Assembly: GCA_023934045.1 (NCBI GenBank)
Contig: CP097583.1
Span: 590,224 to 654,223 of the forward strand
Direction of reading: 5' to 3'
Source: Candidatus Phytoplasma vitis
Lineage (GTDB): Bacteria > Bacillota_I > Bacilli_A > Acholeplasmatales > Acholeplasmataceae
DNA length: 64,000 nt
Shown: positions 28,202 through 36,719 of the stretch, in pieces
Numbering within the stretch: the stretch's first letter is position 1
Layout: each line of letters starts with the position of its first letter
The notes under the pieces: generated by a model
The model's input: the letters and a program-made list of their open reading frames with translations, nothing else
Database searches by the model: none
What the model was told of the DNA's origin: nothing
Program-made: the position numbers and the translations under genes

Positions 28202-28422
28202 AATATCTTCAACACCACCAATAAATTTACTTGCTTTTTCTAAAGCATAAGGATTTTGTTCTAAAATATCACCTACATAATTAACATTTTAAAATTAATA
28301 AAAATTTTCTATAAATAAATACCCTATATAAAAAAGTTTTTTACTTCTATTTTTTTAATCTAAATATATATTTTTTTCATTAAATAAATATTTTGCTGAT
28401 ATATATACGATTATTGATTATT

Positions 28423-28451
28423 ATTATATTAGTAATTCAATCAAATGTCAA
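28423..28451 (-). promoter_or_regulatory. Consensus promoter in repeat copy B
   Basis: On the – strand TTGACA (28446–28451), 17-base spacer, TATAAT (28423–28428): a perfect sigma-70/sigma-A promoter. It points to the 101-residue relic and the 204-residue membrane protein. Confidence 0.85.
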
Positions 28452-28865
28452 GTTTTTTTAAACAAATAATATAATTTATAAAAAATCGTAGTATTTTAAA
28501 AAAATGTAAATTTTTTTTAATTCATTTTTAATGACTAATTCTTGTTTTTTAATTTTATTTTATATCTTAATTTCTAAATTAATTTAAATTTAATTGATAA
28601 ATGATTAATTCTTTCTCTTATTATATTTCCAATTTGGTAATTTGTTATGTAATCATTTCTTATCGATTAATTCTGTTTTAAGTATTGCTTAATTTAATCT
28701 CTTTTTTAAAACTTCTTTCTTTATTTACTTTTTGATAAATAATAACTAATTGAAAAATGGAGTTAAATTTAAGGAATAAAAAATAAATCAAAATAACATG
28801 ATTCGATTTATGCTACATGTTGTCTAAAATTATTCATTTTTAAAACCTATTTTTACTAAAAACAA

Positions 28866-28895
28866 AAAAGACTAGTTTGTTTTAACTAGTCTTTT
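28866..28895 (-). terminator. Terminator in repeat copy B
   Basis: AAAAGACTAGTT and AACTAGTCTTTT (28866–28877 and 28884–28895) pair around a 6-base loop, with a T run on the – strand. It ends the transcript of the 231-residue membrane protein. Confidence 0.75.
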
Positions 28896-29009
28896 CAATA
28901 ATTAAAAATGAATTTATTTACAAAAATTTATAACAGTACAACTTATAATATAAAAAACTAAAATTTTTAACATTTATTATTTTTATTTTTTTTAATATTT
29001 AACCTTAAC

Positions 29010-29705
29010 TTATACAATAAACCATAAAAATAAAATTGCAATAAATATAAGTATAAACCAACGTATTATATAATTTAATTTGGTTTGTTTTGTTTGTTTT
29101 TTTTGTTTTTCGTAATAACAAATACTAATAATGAAATAATTATGTGAATTCACAGTTTTATTAAAATCTTTTTCTAAAAATGAAAAAATCCCCAACCATT
29201 TAAAAAATTTAACATAAAAACACCAAAAATCGCTAAAAAACTCTAACCCGCCATATATTGCTGATAATAAAAAAAGAAAAACAAGTAAAATTAATAATTT
29301 ATTAAAAATTTTATAATAATTAGTATTATAATCAGGTTTATAAAAAATATTAATCATAAATAAAATAATGAAAAGTAATAACAAAGATGTAACAAAAATC
29401 ATGAATTTGCGTAAAAAATAATTTTTTGTTAAAGGAAAATGTTCACTATATTTGATTGTTTTTGAATTTGATTTACCACCATCGGGCAAAGTCTGTCCAA
29501 AATCAATATTGTCTAATGTTTTAGCTTTGTTAGGGTCTTTATAAATAATTGTTTTTCCTTTCATAATTTTAAAACCAATATAACACAATAATCCGATTGC
29601 CATTAATGCTGATAAAAACGTTGAAATATTGATTATCACACTTATAAAAGTGGATTTATTTTCTATTTTATGACCAAAGGAACCAATAATGAAAATAAAA
29701 GTCAA
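29010..29705 (-). CDS. Four-helix membrane protein, start frameshifted
   Basis: Paralogue of 27260–27874 with the same four hydrophobic segments and the KG...IYKDP...DNI and YVKFFKWLGIFSFLEKDFNK landmarks; no known family. The longest open frame begins at a TTG (29705). A real-looking start, ATG at 29749 with GGATGAG upstream, reads MNKKK and stops because of a run of eight A (29736–29743 as T on the + strand). One more A would give MNKKKVIKDIIVFLILTF and continue into this frame, matching the paralogue's N-terminus. So this copy is off by one base, by decay, slippage or sequencing error. Confidence 0.6.
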   Translation of the reverse strand: MTFIFIIGSFGHKIENKSTFISVIINISTFLSALMAIGLLCYIGFKIMKGKTIIYKDPNKAKTLDNIDFGQTLPDGGKSNSKTIKYSEHFPLTKNYFLRKFMIFVTSLLLLFIILFMINIFYKPDYNTNYYKIFNKLLILLVFLFLLSAIYGGLEFFSDFWCFYVKFFKWLGIFSFLEKDFNKTVNSHNYFIISICYYEKQKKQTKQTKLNYIIRWFILIFIAILFLWFIV

Positions 29706-29781
29706 AATTAAAAAAACAATAATATCTTTGATTACTTTTTTTTATTCATTTTTTCTCATCCTTTATTTCAAAAAAACTTTC

Positions 29782-30081
29782 TTACCAAAATAATTTACAC
29801 AAAGTATCGTAAGTTCCATAACCAATATCTTTAATTGTATTTACAGTTGTCTTGACAACCCCTTCTACAGCTCCAGCCGTTCCCTTGGCTAGATTTTCTG
29901 CTAAATCTAACGGGGTTTCTACTTCTGTATAATCTTGATTTTTGGCACCTTTTATAATACCTTCAAAAACATTTGCTGGATAACTCTTAGCTTTACTAAC
30001 AGTTTTTCCAAATTCTAAACCTGCTCGAGCTAAATTTCTAACTACTGGAACATCATCAACAACATCTACACATCCCATCAT
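29782..30081 (-). CDS. C-terminal part of the interrupted secreted protein
   Basis: The 99 residues from the ATG at 30081 (MMGCVDVVDDVPVVRNLA) are not a stand-alone gene by start signals. The same frame runs upstream through VVDILEQNPDALEKAS to a TAA at 30199–30201, and the 194-residue frame 30199–30783 ends at that very codon in the same phase. The two are thus halves of one ~330-residue coding sequence broken by a single stop. The half seen here is helical, Ala/Lys/Val-rich and ends GTYDTLCKLFW. Function unknown. Confidence 0.55.
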   Translation of the reverse strand: MMGCVDVVDDVPVVRNLARAGLEFGKTVSKAKSYPANVFEGIIKGAKNQDYTEVETPLDLAENLAKGTAGAVEGVVKTTVNTIKDIGYGTYDTLCKLFW

Positions 30082-30198
30082 AAAATCTTCAACATCACCA
30101 ATAGCTTTACTTGCTTTTTCTAAAGCATCAGGATTTTGTTCTAAAATATCAACTACATAATTAACTAATTGTTTGCTTAATTTTTCGTTAACGACTCC

Positions 30199-30783
30199 TT
30201 AAATACTATTAATTGCAAAATTACCAGCACTCAAATCCTTAATAGCTTTACCAGATACTTTTTCTGCTATTTTTTTCATTATTTTTTTAATTGTTAATGG
30301 TTTATTTTTGATACATTTACTTTTATCTAACAAATATTCCGCACAATCAAATACAGGATTAGTATTTATAAAATGTTGAGCTTTAATAATATTATTATGT
30401 TCTAAAACTTTTTCATCCATTTTCCAAAAACAATACATATGAGGAGAACCGTTGCCTAACCATCTTAAATCAATGAAATCATAATTCTCATCTCTTCCAT
30501 TACGAGAACCACCATCAAAATAAACAGCCAATAAATCATCATCACTATCTTTAATAAACCAATGAAGACCGCTATTTCTTTCTTTATTATAAGAAGGAGT
30601 TTTAGAAACATTATTATTAAAAGAAGAATCAAAATTATTTTGAATATAATTTAAAACATCATTATTGTCAGCATTTTTATCTAAAAGAACATGAATAATC
30701 TCAGTTCCTCTAATCGTTCTTTCATAAATTTCATTATCTTTATAAGCGAAAACTGTATTATTAGATATGCAAAATAAGATCAA
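30199..30783 (-). CDS. N-terminal part of the interrupted secreted protein
   Basis: The listed start is a TTG at 30783. The frame stays open upstream and encodes a hydrophobic signal-like stretch, FFLSLLILFCISNNTVFA followed by YKDNEIYE; the NN-TVFA end resembles phytoplasma signal peptides cleaved after Ala. GGAGG (30841–30845 on the – strand) is followed at the right distance by ATG, but that ATG is out of phase and runs into TAA at once, so the true start is damaged or uses a non-ATG codon. The middle (DLLAVYFDGG to MYCFWKM) resembles the repeated module of the 431-residue protein at 49456–50751. The frame ends at an in-frame TAA before 29782–30081. Confidence 0.55.
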   Translation of the reverse strand: MILFCISNNTVFAYKDNEIYERTIRGTEIIHVLLDKNADNNDVLNYIQNNFDSSFNNNVSKTPSYNKERNSGLHWFIKDSDDDLLAVYFDGGSRNGRDENYDFIDLRWLGNGSPHMYCFWKMDEKVLEHNNIIKAQHFINTNPVFDCAEYLLDKSKCIKNKPLTIKKIMKKIAEKVSGKAIKDLSAGNFAINSI

Positions 30784-30987
30784 AAGGGATAAAAAAAATA
30801 ATAATTTAACTTTAAAATTTAAAAAAATTTTTACATAAAACCTCCATATTTTAAAATTAATAAAAAATTTTATATAAGAAATAAATACCCTATATAAAAA
30901 GGTTTTTACTTTTATTTTTTTAATCTAAATATATATTTTTTTCATTAAATAAATATTTTGCTGATATATATACGATTATTGATTATT

Positions 30988-31016
30988 ATTATATTAGTAA
31001 TTCAATAAAATGTCAA
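30988..31016 (-). promoter_or_regulatory. Consensus promoter in repeat copy C
   Basis: On the – strand TTGACA (31011–31016), 17 bases, TATAAT (30988–30993). It is about 150 bases upstream of the GGAGG of the interrupted secreted-protein gene. Confidence 0.85.
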
Positions 31017-31503
31017 GTTTTTTTAAACAAATAATATAATTTATAAAAAATCGTAGTATTTTAAAAAATGTAAATGTTTTTTTAATTTATTTTTAATGAC
31101 TAATTATTGTTTTTTAATTTTATTTTATATCTTAATTTCTAAATTAATTTAAATTTGATTGATAAATAATTAATTCTTTCTCTTATTATATTTAAAATTT
31201 ATAATTTGTTATGTAATCATCATCTCTTATCGATTAATTCTTTTTTAAGTCTTGCTTAATTTAATCTCTTTTTTAAAACTTCTTTCTTTATTTACTTTTT
31301 GATAAATAATAACTAATTGAAAAATGAAGTTAAATTTAAGGAATAAAAAATAACTTAGTTTAGTTAATTTAAATTTAATTGTTGTTGATGGAGTGGGATA
31401 CCGTGCGAAGATTAAAAAAATAAATCAAAATAACATGATTCAATTTCTGCTACATTTTGTCTAAAATTATTCATTTTTAAAACCTATTTTTTCTAAAAGC
31501 AAA

Positions 31504-31531
31504 AAAAGACTAGTTTTTTAACTAGTCTTTT
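31504..31531 (-). terminator. Terminator in repeat copy C
   Basis: AAAAGACTAGTT (31504–31515) pairs with AACTAGTCTTTT (31520–31531), with a – strand T run. It lies just after the ThiT-like gene. Confidence 0.75.
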
Positions 31532-31587
31532 CGGTATTAAAAATGAATTTATTTACAAAAATTTATAACAGTGCAAAATTTTAAATA

Positions 31588-32319
31588 TTAACTTTTCGAA
31601 ATATTTTTCTTAAAAGAGTAATTTTCGAAATAAAGATCATAAATTTTAATAACTCTTTTTTTTATAAGAAAAAATACAATAAAATTAGCAATATTAGATA
31701 TCAAAACAGGAATTAAATTTAACAACCAAATCACCATAAATTGCATTATTTTAGAATCATCCTGAAACCAATTTGATAATATTGATAATATTTTCCAATT
31801 TTGTTTTTGTTCTAATGCGTCTTTAATGCCTTTATACCAATATAAATATCCACTTAATCCTCTTGATATGCTTTGTAACAGAACAATTAAAATAAAACAA
31901 ATTATTATTTTTTTATAATTATTTTTACGAAGATCCATAAAAATAGCAATAAAAATATAAGCTAAAATAGGAATAAAGGTGCCATAAAAAACTAAAAAAG
32001 CAATTGTCATTGGACCTCTGTCTGTGTCTGGAATCCATTGTATACTCATTAAATATTGAGGCAAAGAATATAAACTAATGTCTGCTACTATATATACAAA
32101 AATAAAAAACAAAGCATCTCTTAATGAAAAAAATAAACATAAAAAAATTAAAGGAAGATGCCAAAAATTCCAATAATTAGAACGCACAATAGGCATCTTG
32201 TTGAAATTAGTTTTACTTAAATAAACTTGATTTATTTGAAATAATACTAATGAAGTCGAAATTATAAGAGAAGCTAAAATTATTTTTGTTAATTGAATAT
32301 TTTTTATATTTTTTTTCAT
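31588..32319 (-). CDS. ThiT-like ECF transporter S component
   Basis: A 243-residue protein with six hydrophobic segments. The arrangement, with RDALFFIFVYIVAD in an early helix and LQSISRGLSGYLYW before the fifth, resembles energy-coupling-factor substrate-binding subunits of the thiamine (ThiT) type, which carry an Arg...SG...W pattern there. S components capture a vitamin and share the EcfA/EcfT module encoded elsewhere; none of those genes is in the window. It is longer than typical ThiT (~190 aa) because of a polar insert near residues 175–195. The substrate is a guess; no TPP riboswitch is visible upstream. Confidence 0.45.
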   Translation of the reverse strand: MKKNIKNIQLTKIILASLIISTSLVLFQINQVYLSKTNFNKMPIVRSNYWNFWHLPLIFLCLFFSLRDALFFIFVYIVADISLYSLPQYLMSIQWIPDTDRGPMTIAFLVFYGTFIPILAYIFIAIFMDLRKNNYKKIIICFILIVLLQSISRGLSGYLYWYKGIKDALEQKQNWKILSILSNWFQDDSKIMQFMVIWLLNLIPVLISNIANFIVFFLIKKRVIKIYDLYFENYSFKKNISKS

Positions 32320-32434
32320 AATTAAAATTATCCTATATCTTTATAAAATATAAATAACATTTTAATAATAAAAAAATAAATTATTTATTATTAAATTAAA
32401 TCACAATTAATTAAAACACAACTTCAATATTATA

Positions 32435-32470
32435 ATTAAGATTAAATTTGAATTCAAATTTAATCTTAAT
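32435..32470. repeat. Perfect 36-bp palindrome
   Basis: The 18-base half-site ATTAAGATTAAATTTGAA is followed at once by its exact complement with no spacer, centred on GAATTC. It lies in the 317-base gap between nfo and the ThiT-like gene. No T run follows on either side, so it is not an ordinary terminator; it may be an operator or a cruciform. Nothing else is recognisable in this gap. Confidence 0.75.
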
Positions 32471-32636
32471 CGAATAAAAAATATTATAAAAAATTAGACT
32501 ATATTTATCATAATTTTTTAATATTTATTGATAATTATTTAATATTTGAATCAAAAATTTATGTTTTTTGATTTATAGAGACATATTAAATAAAATCTTT
32601 TTGTAATAAATATTTTTTAGTTATAAATAAAAAATA

Positions 32637-33512
32637 TTAAATTTCCTTTAAACAAGAGTTAAATTTATTTTGTTTTATCATTTCAATTTCTTTTTGATAA
32701 GGAGGCATATTATTGATAAAAGGAGTTTCTAATATTTTAGGTAAATGTGAAAAACGATCATAATAAATAATTTTGATAAGAGCATCAAAACCTATTTTTC
32801 CATAACCTATATTTTCATGTCTATCTTTTCTACTACCTAAATCATTTTTAGAATCATTAATATGAAGAATAGTTAAATATTTTAATCCGATAATGTTATC
32901 AAATTCTTCTATTACTTTATGAAAATTATTTTTAATGTCATAACCTGCATCAAAAACATGACAAGTATCAAAACAAACACCTATTCTATCTTTGTTATCG
33001 ATTAAATCAATAATTTCTTTTAATTCCTGAAAACAAGAACCTATTTCTGTTCCTTTTCCAGCCATAGTTTCTAAAATTATTTTAATTTTTAAAGAATTTG
33101 TATTTCTTAAAATTTGATTAATTCCTATAGCAATTAATAGAATTGCTTCTTTTTTAGTTTGATCAAGATGATTTCCTGGATGTAAAACCATTTGTGGAAT
33201 TTGTAATTGAGAAAATCTTTTTAATTCTTCTGTTAAAAAAGAGATAGCAAAATTTCTTTTTTCTAAAGAAGGATTAGCTAAATTGATAATATAAGGTGCG
33301 TGCCCTACTAAATCATTTAATTCAAAATTTTTTATTTTCATTTCTTTTAATGCTTCTTGTATATAAGTTTGAGATATATTTGTTCTTTGAGTATTTTGAG
33401 GCGCTCCAGTGTAAATCATAAAAGTATTAGCACCAAAAGATAAAGCTTGTTTAAAAGAATCTAAATAAAAAAAAGGTTTTTTAAATGATACATGACTACC
33501 TATTTTAATCAT
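32637..33512 (-). CDS. nfo: Endonuclease IV
   Basis: AP endonuclease of base-excision repair. The fold's metal ligands are seen in order: GAHxx-type start GSHVSF, LVGHAPYIINLANP, HPGNHLDQ, ETMAGKGTEIG, CFDTCHVFDAGYD, LHINDSKNDLGSRKDRHENIGYG, and the final ETP. Length 291 aa is typical. The start overlaps the stop of the DEAD-box helicase upstream by 4 nt (ATGA type), so the two are coupled. Confidence 0.95.
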   Translation of the reverse strand: MIKIGSHVSFKKPFFYLDSFKQALSFGANTFMIYTGAPQNTQRTNISQTYIQEALKEMKIKNFELNDLVGHAPYIINLANPSLEKRNFAISFLTEELKRFSQLQIPQMVLHPGNHLDQTKKEAILLIAIGINQILRNTNSLKIKIILETMAGKGTEIGSCFQELKEIIDLIDNKDRIGVCFDTCHVFDAGYDIKNNFHKVIEEFDNIIGLKYLTILHINDSKNDLGSRKDRHENIGYGKIGFDALIKIIYYDRFSHLPKILETPFINNMPPYQKEIEMIKQNKFNSCLKEI

Positions 33513-34747
33513 TTTTTTCTTGAAAAAATACCTTTCTTTTTATTAATTGCAGAATTTGTTTTTGAAATAAACTTTTTCTTTTTCGAAAAAGAAAAAGTTT
33601 TCTTATTAATATTATTTTTCTTATTATTAATATTTTGTGAATTTGTTATTTTGATTTCGCTAAAACCATTCGCAGTTAAAGCTATTTTTTTAAAAACAAT
33701 ATTATAATTTTTTTGAATTTTTGTTAAAGAAACTTGTTCTTTATCATCGTAAAAAAGAACTACTTTACCTTCTTTCCCCATTCGTCCTGTTCTTCCACTA
33801 CGATGTTGGAAAAATTCTAAATTTTTTGAAGGTAAATTATAGTGAATAACCCACTCAATATCTAAGTCTAAACCTCTAGCGCATAAATCACTAGTCAAAA
33901 TATATTGATATTTATTTTTTTTAATTTCTGACATCAAATATTTTCTTTTTTTTACACTTAAATCAGAAGAAAAATTTAAAATATTAAAATTATAACCCTT
34001 TAAATATTCATATATTTTAGATTGTTCTTCTTTTTTAGAAACAAAAATTAAAGCCGAATAAGGATTTAAATTTTTCATGAAATAAATTAAATCGTTCAAA
34101 CGTTTATTAGGAGAACTTTGTAAAAGATAATATGTTAAATTTAATTTTTGTTGAGAATGAACATCTAAAAATAATGATTTTCCGAAATATTTTTGTATAA
34201 AAGGATTCATATTGTTAGTAATTGAAGCAGAAAATAATAAAATTTTAGGTTTCCATTTTGCTAATAAAACATCTAATAAAGCTAATGAATTTTGTTCAAA
34301 TAAAGTATCCGCTTCGTCTATAACTAAAAAAGAAGATTTAAAAATATTAAGTTTTTTAAAAACAGTAGTATATTCAATTAATTTATTTAAAGTAGTTATG
34401 ATCAAAGGAGGTTGTTTTTTTTCTAAACTTTTTAAAATTTTTTGTTTATCCATACCTCCGTAAAAAATTTTTACTTGAGAAGTTCTTTGTTCGATTTCTT
34501 TGATCATTTTAAAGACTTGAAAAATTAATTCATTAGTCGGAACAATAATAACTCCTTGAATAATATTTTTATCCCAATCAATTTGGCTTAGAATCGGCAA
34601 TAAATAAGCATGAGTTTTTCCTGTCCCTGTGGGAGCACTTCCTACCAAATTAAAAGGTTTTGAAAAATTTTCAAATACTTCTTTTTGAATAGGTGTTACT
34701 TTTTCAAATTTTAATTGTTTTAATTTTTGGTTAATATAATTTTCCAT
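33509..34747 (-). CDS. cshB: DEAD-box RNA helicase (CshB-like)
   Basis: A compact helicase of 412 aa: TPIQKEVFE as the Q motif, SAPTGTGKTHAYLLP as motif I, PTNELIFQ as Ia (Asn for the usual Arg), DEADTLFE as II, SAS as III, ALIFVSKKE as IV, TSDLCARGLD as V and HRSGRTGRMG as VI. The last ~50 residues are a Lys/Asn-rich basic tail. In Firmicutes cshB also neighbours nfo, which supports the symbol. It overlaps nfo by 4 nt. Confidence 0.88.
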   Translation of the reverse strand: MENYINQKLKQLKFEKVTPIQKEVFENFSKPFNLVGSAPTGTGKTHAYLLPILSQIDWDKNIIQGVIIVPTNELIFQVFKMIKEIEQRTSQVKIFYGGMDKQKILKSLEKKQPPLIITTLNKLIEYTTVFKKLNIFKSSFLVIDEADTLFEQNSLALLDVLLAKWKPKILLFSASITNNMNPFIQKYFGKSLFLDVHSQQKLNLTYYLLQSSPNKRLNDLIYFMKNLNPYSALIFVSKKEEQSKIYEYLKGYNFNILNFSSDLSVKKRKYLMSEIKKNKYQYILTSDLCARGLDLDIEWVIHYNLPSKNLEFFQHRSGRTGRMGKEGKVVLFYDDKEQVSLTKIQKNYNIVFKKIALTANGFSEIKITNSQNINNKKNNINKKTFSFSKKKKFISKTNSAINKKKGIFSRKK

Positions 34748-34905
34748 TTTTATGTCCTTATTATAAAAATCAACAATTTAAAATATTAGTTTTTAAATAT
34801 TTTTTATATATAATTAATATATAATTGAAATATTTTTTGAATTCTTTATTAAAGAATTAATATAAAAAATTGATATAAAAAAATTGTTTAAAAAGAGGTT
34901 TATTA

Positions 34906-35127
34906 GTGAAAAAAAAATTAGATTCTCAAAAAGATACAAAAACAAAAAAAGAAAAAATTAATCATCCGTTGAAAGATAAAAAAACAAAAAAAGAAAAAAT
35001 TAATCATCCGTCTATGCAACAAAATATATCTTGGAAATCAAGAATTTTCTTTTTATTTTTAATTTTAATTTTAACCTCACCATTTATACTTATCGCAATA
35101 AAAATATATAATAATAAAAATATATAA
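34906..35127 (+). CDS. Small single-helix membrane protein with internal repeat
   Basis: A 73-residue basic protein starting at GTG, with AGAGG 8–9 bases upstream. The phrase TKKEKINHP occurs twice (residues ~13–22 and ~27–36), encoded by a near-perfect DNA duplication. Residues ~46–66 form a membrane helix (IFFLFLILILTSPFILIAI), leaving a cytosolic, highly charged N-terminus. I do not recognise the family. It is the only + strand gene between two – strand blocks, with its own terminator. Confidence 0.55.
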   Translation: MKKKLDSQKDTKTKKEKINHPLKDKKTKKEKINHPSMQQNISWKSRIFFLFLILILTSPFILIAIKIYNNKNI

Positions 35128-35191
35128 AAAAATATATAAAAAAATATATAAAAAAATATATAAAAAAATATATAAAAAAATATATAAAAAA
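35121..35191. repeat. Tandem 12-bp repeat, six copies
   Basis: The unit TATATAAAAAAA repeats six times, the last one base short. It starts at the very end of the 73-residue gene and includes its stop codon, so copy-number change would not alter the protein. Confidence 0.9.
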
Positions 35192-35210
35192 TAAATTCAA
35201 AATAATTAAA

Positions 35211-35238
35211 CGAGCTTTTAAAAAAAGCTCGTTTTTTT
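35211..35238 (+). terminator. Terminator between the small membrane protein and sodA
   Basis: CGAGCTTT pairs with AAAGCTCG around a short A/T loop, followed by seven T (35232–35238). It mainly serves the + strand gene. Confidence 0.8.
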
Positions 35239-35268
35239 ACATCTATTTATTTTTTTAAAATGAAAAAA

Positions 35269-35907
35269 TTATTTTTTCAAAGATAAATTATTTTCGATAG
35301 CTTTTTGTAAATATTTTTCTACTTGACTCCAATTGATAACATTATAAAAAGCTTCTATATAATCTAAACGGCGGTTTTGATAATTTAAATAATAAGAATG
35401 TTCCCATACATCTAAACCTAATAAAGGATGTCCTATATCTAAAACTGTATTTTGATTATGAGTATTAACTATTTTTAAATTATTTTGAAAATCGCAAATC
35501 AACCATGTCCAACCACTTCCAAAAAGACTTATTGCGCTTTCTGAAAAACGATCTTTGAAAATTTCTAAATTACCAAAATATTTTTGAATTAAATGATTTA
35601 TTTTAAAAGAAGGATCACAAATTTCATTTAATTTTAAAATATTCCAAAAAAAAGAATGATTAAAATGTCCTCCTCCGTTATTTAAAACAGTTTGTTGGAT
35701 ATCTACTGGTAAAGAAGATAAATTTTTTAATAAAAATTCTAAATCTTTATTACTTATTTGGTGTTTTTGTAAAGCTGCATTAAGATTATTAACATAAGCT
35801 TGGTGATGTTTAGTATGATGAATTTCCATTGTTTTTGAATCTATAAAAGGTTCTAGAGAATCATATGCATATTTTAATTGTGGTAATTTAAATAAATTGT
35901 CTGTCAT
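35269..35907 (-). CDS. sodA: Superoxide dismutase (Fe/Mn)
   Basis: Converts superoxide to oxygen and peroxide. The four metal ligands are His in EIHHTKHHQAYV, His in GGHFNHSFFWN, and Asp and His in DVWEHSYYLNYQNRR. GSGWTWLI is also typical. At 212 aa it is of normal length with no signal peptide, so it is cytoplasmic. Metal choice cannot be settled by eye, although a Zn/Mn transporter operon lies 1.4 kb away. Confidence 0.93.
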   Translation of the reverse strand: MTDNLFKLPQLKYAYDSLEPFIDSKTMEIHHTKHHQAYVNNLNAALQKHQISNKDLEFLLKNLSSLPVDIQQTVLNNGGGHFNHSFFWNILKLNEICDPSFKINHLIQKYFGNLEIFKDRFSESAISLFGSGWTWLICDFQNNLKIVNTHNQNTVLDIGHPLLGLDVWEHSYYLNYQNRRLDYIEAFYNVINWSQVEKYLQKAIENNLSLKK

Positions 35908-36044
35908 TAATTTAAGACCATTTCCTTTCGCAATTATAAATTTAATTATTTTTTATTAAAAAAAATTAAATCGAATTTTTAATCGTAACATGTTTATTAT
36001 ATAATAAATAATATATAAAAGAATAATTGTATTATTAAAAAAAT

Positions 36045-36710
36045 TTATAACTTTTGAGAAATTTCTAAAATTTCTTCATTTGTTAAAATTTTTGTAGATT
36101 CGATATCTGAAAAAATTATATCTTTCAAATTATTTATTTCTTTATCTAATAAAGATAAAATAGCATTAAAAAAACAATATCCATCTCCTACTGTATCATC
36201 ATAATCATTTATAAAAAAATGATTTCTATCATTTTTAAGTTTTAATATTAAAGGTGACGTGTTTGAATTAGATTGATTTATAGAATCCAAATTTAATTTA
36301 TTATTCACATATAATTCTATTTTTTTATTCAATTTTTCTCCTAAAAAATCAATAGTTCCACATATTAAAGGAGTGGATGCTGTATTTAAAGTACCATTCA
36401 AAATTTGTTTTATAAATATTTCTTTATCACCTTCCCATATAATTTTATATTTTTCTATATTATTTTGTAAACCTATAATAAATTGGTTCAATCCTAAATA
36501 AGCTAAAGCTTTGGAATAATTATTTTGAAATTTGGATAATAATTCTTTCGGAGTTAAAAAAACATTTTTTCGTTCATATTCATGATTAATAATTTCTTTT
36601 ATGTTTTGTTTTTCTTTTTCAATTGTTTGTTCTATTTGTTTCACAAAAATAAAAAAAATAACAATAAAACTAGGAATAATAAAAAAATAAAAAATATTTT
36701 TGATTTTCAA
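36045..36710 (-). CDS. Membrane-anchored OTU-like protein, candidate effector
   Basis: Residues ~5–25 form one hydrophobic anchor or uncleaved signal; the rest (~195 aa) would lie outside the cell. Near residue 175 the sequence reads VGDGYCFFNAILSLL, which matches the catalytic-Cys motif of OTU cysteine proteases (DG-x-C-x-F). A His-Phe pair (RNHFFINDYDD) stands about 15 residues before it, where a permuted OTU fold would place its catalytic His. The rest is not recognised. The frame opens at a GTG (36719), but AGAAGG ends right at that codon, so the TTG at 36710 with 8-nt spacing is the better start. The protease call is motif-based only; OTU enzymes elsewhere cut ubiquitin, which a plant or insect host has and the bacterium lacks. 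Confidence 0.5.
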   Translation of the reverse strand: MKIKNIFYFFIIPSFIVIFFIFVKQIEQTIEKEKQNIKEIINHEYERKNVFLTPKELLSKFQNNYSKALAYLGLNQFIIGLQNNIEKYKIIWEGDKEIFIKQILNGTLNTASTPLICGTIDFLGEKLNKKIELYVNNKLNLDSINQSNSNTSPLILKLKNDRNHFFINDYDDTVGDGYCFFNAILSLLDKEINNLKDIIFSDIESTKILTNEEILEISQKL

Positions 36711-36719
36711 TATCAACAC

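Larger units (their letters stand above)
28274..29030 (-). repeat. Island repeat, copy B
   Basis: About 750 bases nearly identical to copy C (30853–31575). It contains, in – strand order, the terminator of the preceding unit, a ~400-base AT-rich segment, the TTGACA/TATAAT promoter and the leader that joins the truncated MMGCVDVV gene. Confidence 0.85.
30853..31575 (-). repeat. Island repeat, copy C
   Basis: Near-identical to copy B over about 700 bases, but with an extra segment of about 70 bases (31350–31420) that contains the G+C-richer stretch GATGGAGTGGGATACCGTGC. It precedes the 194-residue secreted-protein gene. Confidence 0.85.

Noticed and set aside
33492..33707. A 71-residue + strand hydrophobic frame
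   Set aside because: It is the complement of the Lys-rich tail of the DEAD-box helicase, which yields Phe/Leu runs.
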